64,000 nucleotides of DNA from PALSA-555 sp963731625. Lineage in GTDB: Bacteria > Actinomycetota > Acidimicrobiia > IMCC26256 > PALSA-555. Shown here in pieces: positions 7,044 through 16,051 of the stretch. The first letter of the stretch is position 1, and each line of letters starts with the position of its first letter. The DNA is taken from contig CAVSWH010000022.1 in assembly GCA_963731625.1 (NCBI GenBank), positions 124,001 through 188,000 on the forward strand, given 5' to 3'. The notes under the pieces were generated by a model. The model had not been told where the DNA came from, did not search any database, and was given only the letters and a program-made list of their open reading frames with translations. Both the position numbers and the translations under genes were made by a program.

Positions 7044-8777
7044 ATGAGCGACACGACCCCGTCGACGTTGAGCGCGAAGCTCGCGACGCTGTTCCCCGAC
7101 CTAGAACCGGTCGCCACGGTGAGCGCGCCACCGAGCCGGCGTCCTTCTCTCCGCGCTGTGGCGGCGATCGTGTTCGTGATCCTGGCCCTGATCGTGGCGA
7201 TCCTCAGCGGCGCGTTCGAATCGTCGGGGTCGGGCTACCGCACCGCGCCCGCGTCGACCCAGAACGTCGATGCCGCGCTGAGCGGCGTCGCCACGATCGA
7301 GCCCACGCTCCAGGCCACCGTCGCCTTCCCGATGGCCGGCACCGTCGCGTCCGTCGGCGTGAAGATCGGCGACAAGGTCAGCGCCGGCGAGACCTTGGCC
7401 CAGATCGACACCCAGTCGCTCCAGCAGACGGTCGACCAGCAGATGGCCACCCTCGCTCAGGACCAGCTCGCGCTGTCGAAGGCGCTGTCCGGGCAGGGCG
7501 GGAGCAGCATCGGCGGCACCGGCGGTGGACTGGGCGGATCGAGCACCGGAACCGGCAGCACGGGGACCGGGACGGCAGCCGGTACGAGCTGGACGGCCCC
7601 CTCGGCGAACACGTCGCACCTCGAACTCGTCGCGGTGCGATCCGTGAGCAGCCCGCAGCTCCAGGCGGCGCAGCAGGCAGTCGTCCAGGCACAACACCAG
7701 GTCGATGTGGACCAAGGCAACGTTCAGAGCGCGGTGCAGAAAGCAGCCACCGACTGCACGACTGCGATGTTGGTCACGCCCGTCGCCATCGCGCAGTGTG
7801 AAACCGACGTCCAGAACGTGAACTCCGCAGAGCAAGCACTGAGCGCCGCACTGAACGCGCTGTCGGCCGCATCCTCGAACCTCAACAACATCATCAACAG
7901 CCTCCCGTCGGGATCCAGCTCGGGCGGCGGGGGCGGCAGCTCGAGCGGTGGATCTGCACGATCCGGTGGTAGTGGCGGCGCGGCGTCAGGTGGCGGGGCA
8001 GCCGCGGCCGCGCCCACCGCGGCGGACCTCAGCGCCGATCAAGCCGCGGTCGACGCAGCCTTCGCGAATGTCGCAGTCGCCCAGCAGGAGCTCGCCCAGG
8101 CCACGCTCACGACCCCGATTGCCGGCACCGTCGACGCCGTCAACATCGTCCCGGGCCAGACCGTGACCGCCGCATCGTCCACCGCCACGATCGTCGTGCA
8201 GGGCAGCCCGACCTACCAGGCCTCCACGACGGTCTCCGTCGACAACATCCCGCACGTCGCCGTCGGCCAATCGGCCACCGTCGTCCCCGACGGCAAGCAC
8301 AAGACGTTGACCGGCAAGGTCGCGTCGATCTCGATTGCCCCCAACTCGACGAGCGCCGTGTCGACGACCTACCTCGTGGTGGTGGCGCTGAAGAGACCGA
8401 ACGTCGCCCTCGGCAACGCGTCCACCGGCGCGGTCACCATCATCACCCAGCACGCCAAGAACACGCTCGCCGTCCCGACCTCCGCGGTCACGACCAACGG
8501 GACGACGAACACCGTCGAGGTGCTTGACGGCAACGCGGTGCGCCAAACGAGGGTGCACGTCGGCGTCGTCGGGTACACGTGGACACAGATCACGTCAGGT
8601 CTGAAAAAGGGCGAGCAGGTCGTGCTCGCCAACATGGCCACGCCGTTGCCCGGATCGGCCACCTCCTCCTCGAACTCGAGCACCTCCACGACCACCCCGC
8701 TCCGCGGTGGCCTCTTCGGGGGCGGCGGACGCGGAGGCCTCGGCGGCGGCGGGGCGACCGGGTCGAGAGGCGGCTGA
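7044..8777 (+). CDS. HlyD/MacA-like membrane-fusion adaptor (second, divergent copy)
   Basis: A 577-residue protein with one N-terminal membrane helix (about 38-56), split lipoyl halves (IGDKVSAGETLAQIDTQSL and ATLTTPIAGTVDAVNIVPG), a long Gln/Ala-rich helical hairpin (about 195-285), and C-terminal barrel segments (NTLAVPTSAVTTNG, GLKKGEQVVLANM). Two Gly/Ser-rich linkers interrupt the hairpin (about 152-181 and 286-323) and the C-terminus ends in a Gly-rich tail. It is not a close copy of the first adaptor: length, hairpin and linkers differ. Start ATG 7044 lies 4 bp after the permease stop. Two adaptors flanking one ABC pair in a single operon is unusual. Confidence 0.83.
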   Translation: MSDTTPSTLSAKLATLFPDLEPVATVSAPPSRRPSLRAVAAIVFVILALIVAILSGAFESSGSGYRTAPASTQNVDAALSGVATIEPTLQATVAFPMAGTVASVGVKIGDKVSAGETLAQIDTQSLQQTVDQQMATLAQDQLALSKALSGQGGSSIGGTGGGLGGSSTGTGSTGTGTAAGTSWTAPSANTSHLELVAVRSVSSPQLQAAQQAVVQAQHQVDVDQGNVQSAVQKAATDCTTAMLVTPVAIAQCETDVQNVNSAEQALSAALNALSAASSNLNNIINSLPSGSSSGGGGGSSSGGSARSGGSGGAASGGGAAAAAPTAADLSADQAAVDAAFANVAVAQQELAQATLTTPIAGTVDAVNIVPGQTVTAASSTATIVVQGSPTYQASTTVSVDNIPHVAVGQSATVVPDGKHKTLTGKVASISIAPNSTSAVSTTYLVVVALKRPNVALGNASTGAVTIITQHAKNTLAVPTSAVTTNGTTNTVEVLDGNAVRQTRVHVGVVGYTWTQITSGLKKGEQVVLANMATPLPGSATSSSNSSTSTTTPLRGGLFGGGGRGGLGGGGATGSRGG

Positions 8778-8820
8778 GCCCATGCCATTTCCATTCCAAA
8801 CCCCAATGCGAGGTATCGAG

Positions 8821-9696
8821 ATGAACCACCCGCCCGCAACCGCCCGTCGCGCCCGCAGACCGGGCCCCGAGCGTGCTGCCTGGGCAGCGCTCCCGATCGT
8901 CACCCTCCTCTCGCTCGTGCTGGCCGCCGGGTCAGCGGGTGCCCAAACGTCGGGGAGCACGCCGTCGCCGTTCACGACCGGCATGCTGTCCGGACTCACG
9001 GGATCGACGCTCACGGTGCAGGCCCGCAACGGCAACAACACCACGGTGGTCGTCACCAGCTCGACCGGCTACCTGCAGACCAAGTCGGCCAGCGCGTCTG
9101 ACATCGCCAAGGGGGACTGCGTGCGCGTCGTCGGGACGGGCAGCGCCACGAGCGGCGTCTCGGCGTCCACGGTGGTGATCACCCAGCCCACCTCGAAGGG
9201 ATGCACGCGGGCGCCGAACGGTGGCGCCGCCGGCCGGGGAGCCGGTGCCGGTCGATTCGGAAACGGGACGCCCGGCAGCACGCCGTTCACCTCACCGAAC
9301 GGGACCCCCTTCACCCTGCCGGGCGGCAGCACGCTTCCGTCCAACATCGCGGCGGCCTTCGGTTCGGTCACCAGCGTCTCCGGTCAGCAGCTCACGGTGA
9401 AGTCGCAGGTCCCCCAGACCAACAAGAAGTCCAAGACGAAGACCAGGACGGTCACCGTCACCCTGACGAGCTCCACCACCGTCACCCAGACGGTCAAGGG
9501 CGCCGAGAGTGATCTCGCGGTCGGTTCCTGCGTGAGCGCCAACGGCACGGCGGACAGCCTGGGCACGATCACCGCCAAGAACGTCACCATCTCCCAACCG
9601 GTGAACGGCTCGTGCGGCGGGGGCTTCGGCGGCTTCGGCGGCAGGTTCCGTGGCGGTGCAGGTGGAGGGACGCCGACCTCGAACAGCTCCACCTGA
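8821..9696 (+). CDS. Secreted protein with two DUF5666-like repeats
   Basis: A 291-residue exported protein. The first 42 residues form a signal peptide with an Arg-rich n-region and a hydrophobic core (LPIVTLLSLVLAAGSAGA). Two similar beta-rich repeats follow (about 50-122 and 178-260), each with G.L/VTSVSG..LTV, a Thr-rich strand, and a D.A.GDCV or DLAVGSCV segment followed by T....V.I.QP. This resembles DUF5666 repeats of unknown function. A Gly/Thr-rich linker separates the repeats and the protein ends in a Gly-rich tail. ATG 8821 is preceded by GAGGT about 8 bases upstream. Being last in the exporter operon, it may be the transported substrate or an extracytoplasmic partner (inference). 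Confidence 0.7.
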   Translation: MNHPPATARRARRPGPERAAWAALPIVTLLSLVLAAGSAGAQTSGSTPSPFTTGMLSGLTGSTLTVQARNGNNTTVVVTSSTGYLQTKSASASDIAKGDCVRVVGTGSATSGVSASTVVITQPTSKGCTRAPNGGAAGRGAGAGRFGNGTPGSTPFTSPNGTPFTLPGGSTLPSNIAAAFGSVTSVSGQQLTVKSQVPQTNKKSKTKTRTVTVTLTSSTTVTQTVKGAESDLAVGSCVSANGTADSLGTITAKNVTISQPVNGSCGGGFGGFGGRFRGGAGGGTPTSNSST

Positions 9697-9926
9697 CACC
9701 GGCGCGCCCCGGACCGTGCACTCGGTCATGCCTTCGCGCGGGTCGCCGGGCGTCAGCGGTGTGAACGTCGTCACGCGCGCCTCGATCGGCGTGTTACGGA
9801 GAGGGAGCGGCTGACGGCATCTGCCCGATGGCCGGGCGATCTGCCCGCCCCTGCGGCGTGCGTCGGGGGCGCTGCCTGGCGAGGTTCGGGGCGCTTCCGG
9901 TGCCTCCCGTTTGACGTTCGCCGTGA

Positions 9927-10793
9927 CTACGCCGAACGCCCCTGACTCGAGCGCGCCGCGGCGATGACGGCCGCCGCCGAGTCGAACGCGCGACGTGCCG
10001 CCTCGTCGAGGTCGAGCGCCTGGTGCTCGGAGGAGAGGATCTCGACCGAGATCGGCACCGCGACGCCGATCCGGTCGAGCGTCGACACGAGGCCCGTCAG
10101 GTCGAACGACCCGGCGCCGGGCAGCCGGCGCCGCAGCATGGTGTCCTCGGCGAGCGTCCCGACCCGGGCCGCGTCGGCGTCGTCGAGCTGCACGCCCGTG
10201 ATCGTCGAGCCCGGGAGCGAGCCGAGGAGCGCGGCGTCGGGACGACCGCAGAAGTAGTGCCAGGCGTCGAGGAGCACGCCGCCGTTGGGCCGTCCCGCAC
10301 GTCGGACGAGGTCCCACGCCGTGGCGAGGTCGGGCACGGCCGTCCACGGCAGGAACTCGAAGGCCACGCGTGTGCCGTGCTCGGCGGCGCGGTCGCATAC
10401 CTCCCCGAAGCGCTCCGAGAGCACCGCGAGGGGCGGCGCGTCGCCGGCTCCATCCAGCTCGCCCACGTTGAGATGATCAGGCGAGAACAGCGCCGCCATC
10501 TCATGGAGCGTCGCCTCGCGGTCCCGCGCGTCGCGGCCTCGTTTCCCGTCGTGGGCCCAGTCGAAGTGAAACTCGATCTCGAGTGCTCGCATACCGTGGT
10601 CGTCGAGGACCCGACAGAGCTCGGCGCCTGAGGTCCCGGAGGCGCGCATGGCCGCGTAGTCGCTGGAGTCCACGCCGACGCCCACGAAGCCGGCGGCTGC
10701 CGCCGCGGCGACGCGATCGGCGAACGAGAAGCGGGGCCGCTGCATGACGGGCGCCCCGGACAGCGTGTAGTGGCTCGCGATGAGCGCGGTCAC
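9927..10793 (-). CDS. Sugar phosphate isomerase/epimerase-like TIM-barrel protein
   Basis: A 288-residue protein of the xylose-isomerase-like TIM-barrel superfamily (AP endonuclease 2 family). Visible landmarks are ALEIEFHFDW, HLNVGELDG, RVAFEFLPWT, GVLLDAWHYF, GVQLDDAD and VPISVEILSSE, which place the acidic and His metal ligands at the strand ends. Relatives act on hydroxypyruvate, inosose or other sugar derivatives; the substrate cannot be assigned. Start GTG 10793 is chosen because GGGAGG lies 5 bases upstream on the minus strand; an ATG at 10853 is also in frame but has no ribosome binding site. It is divergent from the PDZ protein gene. Confidence 0.8.
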   Translation of the reverse strand: MTALIASHYTLSGAPVMQRPRFSFADRVAAAAAAGFVGVGVDSSDYAAMRASGTSGAELCRVLDDHGMRALEIEFHFDWAHDGKRGRDARDREATLHEMAALFSPDHLNVGELDGAGDAPPLAVLSERFGEVCDRAAEHGTRVAFEFLPWTAVPDLATAWDLVRRAGRPNGGVLLDAWHYFCGRPDAALLGSLPGSTITGVQLDDADAARVGTLAEDTMLRRRLPGAGSFDLTGLVSTLDRIGVAVPISVEILSSEHQALDLDEAARRAFDSAAAVIAAARSSQGRSA

Positions 10794-11024
10794 GGCGTCC
10801 TCCCGGTCACGCGCACGGTACAGGCCGACCGGGTTGTCGCGCGAGCCGCGCATTGCACACCGTGGCCGGGCAGGGGAGGACGTGGCCCATGAAAGGAGTG
10901 CCAGACGACCTACCTGCCGTCGCCAGCCTGACATCGCTGCCGACGCGATTTGGCGCGCCGCTCTTAGCATCGTCTCAGGTCCGATTTGGGACGATGGGCG
11001 GCGAACCCCGAGAAGGATGAGTGG

Positions 11025-11645
11025 ATGAGCGACGAGACGCCCGAGCAGACCGAGCCGCAGGCCCCGGTCGACACGACGACCACGGAGGCGCAACCGGCCG
11101 AAGCGAAGTCTCGCGACGTCATCCACGTCCCCAAGTGGGTCGTGTTCCTCGTCGCCGCCATCGTGCTCTTCGGCGGCGGCTTCGGCATCGGCTGGGCGGC
11201 CGCCCCGGGCGGCAACAGCGGCCCCTTCCCCTTCCCCGGCGCGCGCATCGCGCGGCCCTTCGCCCCCGGCGGCAACTTCTTCGGCCCCGGTGAGGGCGGC
11301 GGCGGCAGCAGCAGTGGCGGCGGTGGCGGGGCCCAGGTGCCTGCCCAGGGCGGCGCGTTCCTCGGTGTCGAGACGGGCGCCGCGAGCGGGACGTCGGGCG
11401 CGTCGGTCGTGAGCGTCGTGAGCGGTGGACCCGCCGACCAGGCCGGGCTGAAGGCCGGCGACGTCATCACCGCGGTCGACGGCACCACCGTGTCGAGCGC
11501 GTCGGCGCTCGCGCAGCAGATCGAATCGCACCAGCCGGGTGACCAGGTGACGATCGCCTACACCCGCGGCGGCAGCTCCGCGCAGGCCTCCGTGAGACTC
11601 GGCACCCGCTCCTCCACGACCACGCCGACCGCGCCGCCCGCCTGA
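11025..11645 (+). CDS. Membrane-anchored PDZ-domain protein
   Basis: A 206-residue protein: acidic Thr-rich cytoplasmic N-terminus (1-36), one membrane helix (37-60), a Gly/Pro/Phe-rich linker (61-112), then a PDZ domain (about 113-195) with the features GVETG, SVVSGGPADQAGLKAGDVIT and GDQVTIAYTRGG. It looks like an HtrA-type protease from which the catalytic trypsin domain is missing: the linker runs straight into PDZ and no His-Asp-Ser triad is present. The PDZ domain faces outside, so it may recruit C-termini of exported proteins. ATG 11025 has AAGGA 8 bases upstream. Confidence 0.8.
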   Translation: MSDETPEQTEPQAPVDTTTTEAQPAEAKSRDVIHVPKWVVFLVAAIVLFGGGFGIGWAAAPGGNSGPFPFPGARIARPFAPGGNFFGPGEGGGGSSSGGGGGAQVPAQGGAFLGVETGAASGTSGASVVSVVSGGPADQAGLKAGDVITAVDGTTVSSASALAQQIESHQPGDQVTIAYTRGGSSAQASVRLGTRSSTTTPTAPPA

Positions 11646-11727
11646 GGCGTCGGGGCCCGTCCCCCGATCCGCACACCAGCCCGATACGGTCGCGCCCCGG
11701 CGGCAGCCGCCGCGGAAGCGAGGTCTC

Positions 11728-12984
11728 GTGAGCTGGTCGACGGCGTCACGCCGCACACGTCGGTGGGTGCGCCGCGCCTGGCGCGGGCCGGGTCGGCTCG
11801 GCGCCGGCCTCGCGACCGGCGCGCTGCTGGTGCTCGCGGCGTGTGGGGGCGGCTCGGGGAGCCTCAGCCAGTCCTCGTCGACGTCCACGACCTCGGCCCA
11901 GCCCGCGGTGCAGACCGTGCCCGGCATGCCGCCGGTCGTCGACGCCTCGAACCTGTACAGCCAGGCCGAGACGAACATGTTCAGCGCCGCCACCCAGGGC
12001 GACCTGTCGCGCGTCTACGTCCCCAACCTGACCTCGAACACGGTCACGGTCATCGACCCCGCCACGAAGCAGGTCGTCGACACGTTCCCGGTGGGCTCGA
12101 ACCCCCAGCACGTCGTCCCGTCCTATGACCTCCAGACGCTGTGGGTGACGAACAACTCGGAGGGCCAGCCCACGGGCAGCCTCACGCCGATCGACCCGCG
12201 CACCGGCAAGCCCGGCGCCGCGGTCGACGTACCCGACCCCTACAACATGTACTTCACGCCCGACGGCAAGTCGGCGGTGGTCGTCGCCGAGGCCCTGAAG
12301 CGCCTCGACTTCCGCGACCCGCACACGATGGCGCTGCAGTACTCGATCCCGGTGCCGAACTGCTCGGGCGTGAACCACGCCGACTTCACGATCGACGGCC
12401 GCTACATGATCGCCAGCTGCGAGTACCAGGGCAGCCTCGTGAAGATCGACCTCGTGAACCACGTCGTCGTCGGCTACCTCAACGTCGTCCCCAACGGGAT
12501 GCCCCAGGACATCCGCGTCTCGCCCGACGGCAAGACCTTCTACGTCGCCGAGATGACGACGGGACGCGTCTACCTGATCGATCCAGACACCTTCACGATC
12601 AAGGGCTTCATCCCGACCGCGATCGGGGCGCACGGCCTGTACTTCAGCCGGGACGACACGAAGCTCTACGTGTCGAACCGCGGCTTCCCGAGCCTCCAGG
12701 GCACCCACCCGAACGGTCCCGGCAGCGTGAGCGTGATCGACGTGAAGACCAACACCGTCGTCGCCAACTGGCCGGTCCCCGGCGGCGGGAGCCCCGACAT
12801 GGGCAACGTGACCGCCGACGGCAAGGAGCTGTGGCTGAGCGGCCGGTACGACAACGTCGTCTACGTCTTCGACACGACGACCGGCGCGGTCACGAAGATC
12901 CCCGTCGGGATCCAACCTCACGGCCTGTGCGTCTGGCCGCAACCCGGCCGCTACTCGGTCGGGCACACCGGCATCATGCGCTGA
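11728..12984 (+). CDS. YVTN-type beta-propeller lipoprotein
   Basis: A 418-residue predicted lipoprotein. The signal peptide ends in a lipobox LVLAAC with Cys39, followed by a Ser/Thr-rich spacer. The rest is a seven-bladed-type propeller of YVTN repeats: SRVYVPNLTSNTVTVIDPAT, QTLWVTNNSEG, KTFYVAEMTTGRVYLIDPDT, TKLYVSNRG and KELWLSGRYDNVVYVFDTTT. Such proteins often bind ligands or act in extracytoplasmic redox or stress functions; no catalytic residues can be named. The GTG start has GAGG about 6 bases upstream. Confidence 0.83.
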   Translation: MSWSTASRRTRRWVRRAWRGPGRLGAGLATGALLVLAACGGGSGSLSQSSSTSTTSAQPAVQTVPGMPPVVDASNLYSQAETNMFSAATQGDLSRVYVPNLTSNTVTVIDPATKQVVDTFPVGSNPQHVVPSYDLQTLWVTNNSEGQPTGSLTPIDPRTGKPGAAVDVPDPYNMYFTPDGKSAVVVAEALKRLDFRDPHTMALQYSIPVPNCSGVNHADFTIDGRYMIASCEYQGSLVKIDLVNHVVVGYLNVVPNGMPQDIRVSPDGKTFYVAEMTTGRVYLIDPDTFTIKGFIPTAIGAHGLYFSRDDTKLYVSNRGFPSLQGTHPNGPGSVSVIDVKTNTVVANWPVPGGGSPDMGNVTADGKELWLSGRYDNVVYVFDTTTGAVTKIPVGIQPHGLCVWPQPGRYSVGHTGIMR

Positions 12985-13061
12985 CGACGCGCCGACCATG
13001 GTCCGTGCGCCGGACGAGCAGGTCCCCGGCCGCGTGGCCCGGCGCGGCGAGACTATGACCC

Positions 13062-13547
13062 GTGGCCACGCCGACCCGGAGCGCCGCACCGCGCCGACGC
13101 CTGATCCCCGAGTGGCTGCTCGATGCGCTGAGCAACCTCGAGGACCTCGTGTACCTCGCCGTCGCGCTGGTGCTCGCCGGCATCGCGGTCGCCTCGCTCT
13201 ACAACACGATCAACAACCTCATCAACAGCAGCGGCGCGTTCGCCACCATCGTGACGAACGCGGTCAACGGCGTGCTCTTCGTGGTGATCGTGCTCGAGAT
13301 CTTCCGCACCCTCCTCGCGCACCTCGAGGGCGGTGGCTTCCAGCTCCGGCCCTTCCTCATCATCGGCATCATCTCCGCGGTGCGCCAAATCTTGCTCGTC
13401 GGCGCGCAGTCGCTCTCGGAGCAGACCACGGCCTTCAACCACACCGTGATCGAGCTCGGCGTGAACGCCGGCGTCGCGCTGGTCCTCGTCATCGCGCTCG
13501 TGCTGCTGAACCGCGCGGGGATGACGAGTGACCTCGACGAGGACTGA
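13062..13547 (+). CDS. PsiE-like phosphate-starvation membrane protein
   Basis: A 161-residue protein with four predicted membrane helices (about 28-48, 66-86, 99-117 and 131-153). The pattern LAHLEGGGFQLRPFLIIGIISAVRQILLV (in pieces: LRPFLIIGIISAVRQ) is typical of the PsiE family, named for phosphate-starvation induction in E. coli but of unknown biochemical function. The hydrolase lipoprotein gene overlaps its end by 20 bp in another frame, so the two are co-expressed. The neighbouring phosphoesterase at 14677 would fit a phosphate-related context, but that is inference. Confidence 0.75.
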   Translation: MATPTRSAAPRRRLIPEWLLDALSNLEDLVYLAVALVLAGIAVASLYNTINNLINSSGAFATIVTNAVNGVLFVVIVLEIFRTLLAHLEGGGFQLRPFLIIGIISAVRQILLVGAQSLSEQTTAFNHTVIELGVNAGVALVLVIALVLLNRAGMTSDLDED

Positions 13548-14610
13548 TCCGGAGCGGGGCGCGGCCCGGCGCCGGTCGGCCGCCCGGCTCGCCGCGGCCG
13601 GCGGCGCACTCGTCCTCGCCGCGTGCGGCACCGGGGGAGCGCACCAGGCCAGCCCACCCCGGTCGACGACGACGTCCACGCTCCCGCCGACGACCACCAC
13701 GACGGTCCCGGTCGGGCTGCCGGTCGGCACGCTCGCGGTGGGCACGCGCACCGACTCGTACGTCGACACGAGCCGACCGACGCCACCGAACGGCGGCGCG
13801 CCCGGCGCCCCGGGTCGCACCATGCTCACGACGACCTGGTACCCCGCGACCGGCGCGGCGGGCGGCGCGCCCGTCAGCGGCGCCCCACCCGACGTCGCGC
13901 AGGGCCCCTACCCGCTCGTCGTGTTCGCCCACGGCTTCGCGGTCACGCCCGCGACGTATTCCGCCCTGCTCGCGAAGTGGGCCTCCGCCGGCTACGTCGT
14001 CGTCGCGCCCGCGATACCGCTGCTGAACGGCGCCGCGCCCGGCGGCGCGAGCCACGCCGACTACCCGCAGAACAATCTCACCGATCTCGACTTCGTGCTC
14101 GGCCAGGCGCTGCAGCACGCCGCCACGCCGGGCGATCCGCTCGCCGGGCTGATCGACCCGACCCGGGTCGCCGCCACCGGGCACTCCGACGGGGAGGTCC
14201 TGGCCTACGACCTGGGCTTCGCGCCGTGCTGCCGCGACCCCCGGGTGAAGGCGGTCATCGCCATGGCCGGGAACCTCGCGAACGCCGGCGTGCTCCCCGC
14301 GGCGACCGGCGTCCCGATCCTCCACGTCATGGAGGACCACGACCAGTACGACCCGTACCCGGCGTCGATCGCCTTCGACCGCGCCAACCTGCCGGCGCCG
14401 AAGGAGCTGCTCACGCTCGTGTCCGCCGTCCACCTGCCGCCCTACAGCGACCCGACCGATCCCCACTTCAACTTGGTCGCGCAGGCGACCGTCGACTACC
14501 TCGACGCCACGTTGAAGGGACGGCCCGACGGGCTCGCCGCGCTGCAGGCCCTCGTCGCCGGCGCGCCCAGCGTCGCGGCGCTCGAGGGCGCGAGCACGCC
14601 GAGCCCCTAA
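13528..14610 (+). CDS. Alpha/beta-hydrolase lipoprotein (dienelactone hydrolase / PET-hydrolase-like)
   Basis: A 360-residue exported enzyme. The lipobox ALVLAAC puts the lipidated Cys at 33, followed by a Pro/Thr spacer to about residue 65. The catalytic domain shows the oxyanion-loop motif VVFAHGF (131-137), the nucleophile elbow GHSDG (Ser220), an acid candidate in HVMEDHDQYDPY and a His candidate in SAVHLPPY. The general fold matches chlorophyllase/cutinase/platelet-activating-factor-hydrolase-like esterases; the substrate is open. It begins with GTG inside the PsiE-like gene (20-bp overlap), indicating translational coupling. Confidence 0.78.
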   Translation: MTSTRTDPERGAARRRSAARLAAAGGALVLAACGTGGAHQASPPRSTTTSTLPPTTTTTVPVGLPVGTLAVGTRTDSYVDTSRPTPPNGGAPGAPGRTMLTTTWYPATGAAGGAPVSGAPPDVAQGPYPLVVFAHGFAVTPATYSALLAKWASAGYVVVAPAIPLLNGAAPGGASHADYPQNNLTDLDFVLGQALQHAATPGDPLAGLIDPTRVAATGHSDGEVLAYDLGFAPCCRDPRVKAVIAMAGNLANAGVLPAATGVPILHVMEDHDQYDPYPASIAFDRANLPAPKELLTLVSAVHLPPYSDPTDPHFNLVAQATVDYLDATLKGRPDGLAALQALVAGAPSVAALEGASTPSP

Positions 14611-14676
14611 CGTCCGCCCGGCGTTTGCCGAGCCGTCACCCCGACCGGGCGGGCCGGGCGCTAGCGTCCCGGCCTC

Positions 14677-16008
14677 GTGGGCTCGAAACGGTGGGGGATG
14701 CGCCGGTACACGCGACGCAACGTGCTGCAGGCGGCCGGTGCCGCCGGCCTGGTGCTGGCCACCGGGAAGCTGCCCCGCCTCGGCGCGAGCTCCGGTGTCG
14801 GCGTCGGCGTCGGGGTGCGCCCCAACCCGAATCTCCCCGCAGGCGTCGACACGATCCCCGAGATCGAGCACGTCGTCGTGCTGATGATGGAGAACCACTC
14901 CTTCGACAACTACCTCGGCGTCCTGGGTCGGGGGGACGGGTTCAAGGTCGACCGCCGCGGCCGCCCGCTCGCAACGAACCTCGACGCGAGTGGTCAGCCG
15001 GTGCGCGCCTTCCATATGCCGAGCACCTGCCAGCTGGCCAGCAGTCCCGACAACACCTGGAACGCGACGCACGTCTCGATGAACGGGCAGCGCAACGACG
15101 GGTTCGCGAAGAGCTCGTCGGGTCCCGTCGCGATGGGCTACTGGACACCCGAGGACCTGCCCTTCTACGCCGGCCTCGCCCGCACCTTCGTGCTCGCCGA
15201 CCGGTGGTTCGCGTCCATCCCGGCGCAGACCTACCCGAACCGATACTGCCTCCTCTCTGGCACGGCGAACGGGCTCATCACGAACACGCTGCCGCCGCAC
15301 GAGCCGATGAACGGCTCGATCATGGAGGTGTTCGACGCGCACGGCGTCAGCTGGCTCGACTACTACTCGACGACCCCGTCGACCGACCTGTTTCCGAACG
15401 TCATCTCCGCAGACAAGGCCAAGCAGGTGCCGATCGCGCAGTTCTTCACCGACGCCGCGGCCGGGTCGCTGCCGTTCTTCAGTCTCGTCGAGCCCGACTT
15501 CGGCAAGAGCTCCGAGGAGGACCCCCAGGACATCCGCGTCGGGGAGCAGTTCTCGTCGAAGGTGATCAACGCGGCCATGCACGGACCCGGCTGGTCCAAG
15601 ACGCTGCTCGTGTGGAACTACGACGAGAGCGGCGGGTACTACGACCACGTCCGTCCGCCCGCCGCCCCGGTGCCCGACGCGGTCCCGCCGAACCTCCGTC
15701 CGTCCGACGTGCCCGGCGGGTACGACCGGTACGGGTTCCGCGTCCCGGCGGTCGTCGTCTCACCTCGTGCGAAGCGGGGCCACGTGTCGTCGATCGTCTA
15801 CGACCACACGTCGATCCTGCGGCTCGTCGAGACGAAGTGGAACCTCCCGGCGCTGACGAACCGCGACGGGCACGCCGCGAACCTCCTCGACTGCGTCGAC
15901 CTGCACGGCACGCCGGCCTTCCTCACGCCACCTCGGCTGCCCGAGCCGTCGCTGGCGACGAGCACGGCACCCTGCGTGCCGATCAGCGCGAGCTCGATCC
16001 CGTCGTGA
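14677..16008 (+). CDS. Phospholipase C/acid phosphatase-type phosphoesterase
   Basis: A 443-residue enzyme of the non-haemolytic phospholipase C / AcpA phosphoesterase family. The N-terminus has a twin-arginine-like signal, YTRRNVLQAAGAAGLVLATG (11-30), so export by Tat is likely. The diagnostic metal/nucleophile motif MMENHSFDNYLG lies at 70-81; further conserved pieces are FYAGLARTFVLADRWF, YPNRYCLLSGT, WNYDESGGYYDHV and RVPAVVVSPRAKRG. Length is somewhat shorter than proteobacterial PLCs, which carry extra C-terminal domains. It probably hydrolyses phosphate esters or phospholipids outside the cell. GTG 14677 lies just behind a -10-like TAGCGT (14662-14667). Confidence 0.87.
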   Translation: MGSKRWGMRRYTRRNVLQAAGAAGLVLATGKLPRLGASSGVGVGVGVRPNPNLPAGVDTIPEIEHVVVLMMENHSFDNYLGVLGRGDGFKVDRRGRPLATNLDASGQPVRAFHMPSTCQLASSPDNTWNATHVSMNGQRNDGFAKSSSGPVAMGYWTPEDLPFYAGLARTFVLADRWFASIPAQTYPNRYCLLSGTANGLITNTLPPHEPMNGSIMEVFDAHGVSWLDYYSTTPSTDLFPNVISADKAKQVPIAQFFTDAAAGSLPFFSLVEPDFGKSSEEDPQDIRVGEQFSSKVINAAMHGPGWSKTLLVWNYDESGGYYDHVRPPAAPVPDAVPPNLRPSDVPGGYDRYGFRVPAVVVSPRAKRGHVSSIVYDHTSILRLVETKWNLPALTNRDGHAANLLDCVDLHGTPAFLTPPRLPEPSLATSTAPCVPISASSIPS

Positions 16009-16051
16009 GCGACTCGGCACACGCGTCCGCGCGTCGGGCCTCGATGTAGCG

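Noticed and set aside
3640..8777. Glycine/serine repeats in the adaptors as tandem DNA repeats or a CRISPR-like array
   Set aside because: They are coding low-complexity segments without regular unit length or spacers.
13489..15648. A 719-codon minus-strand frame opposite the hydrolase and phosphoesterase genes
   Set aside because: It is antisense to two genes with recognisable domains and consists of Arg/Gly/Val-rich sequence, as expected from the third-codon GC bias.
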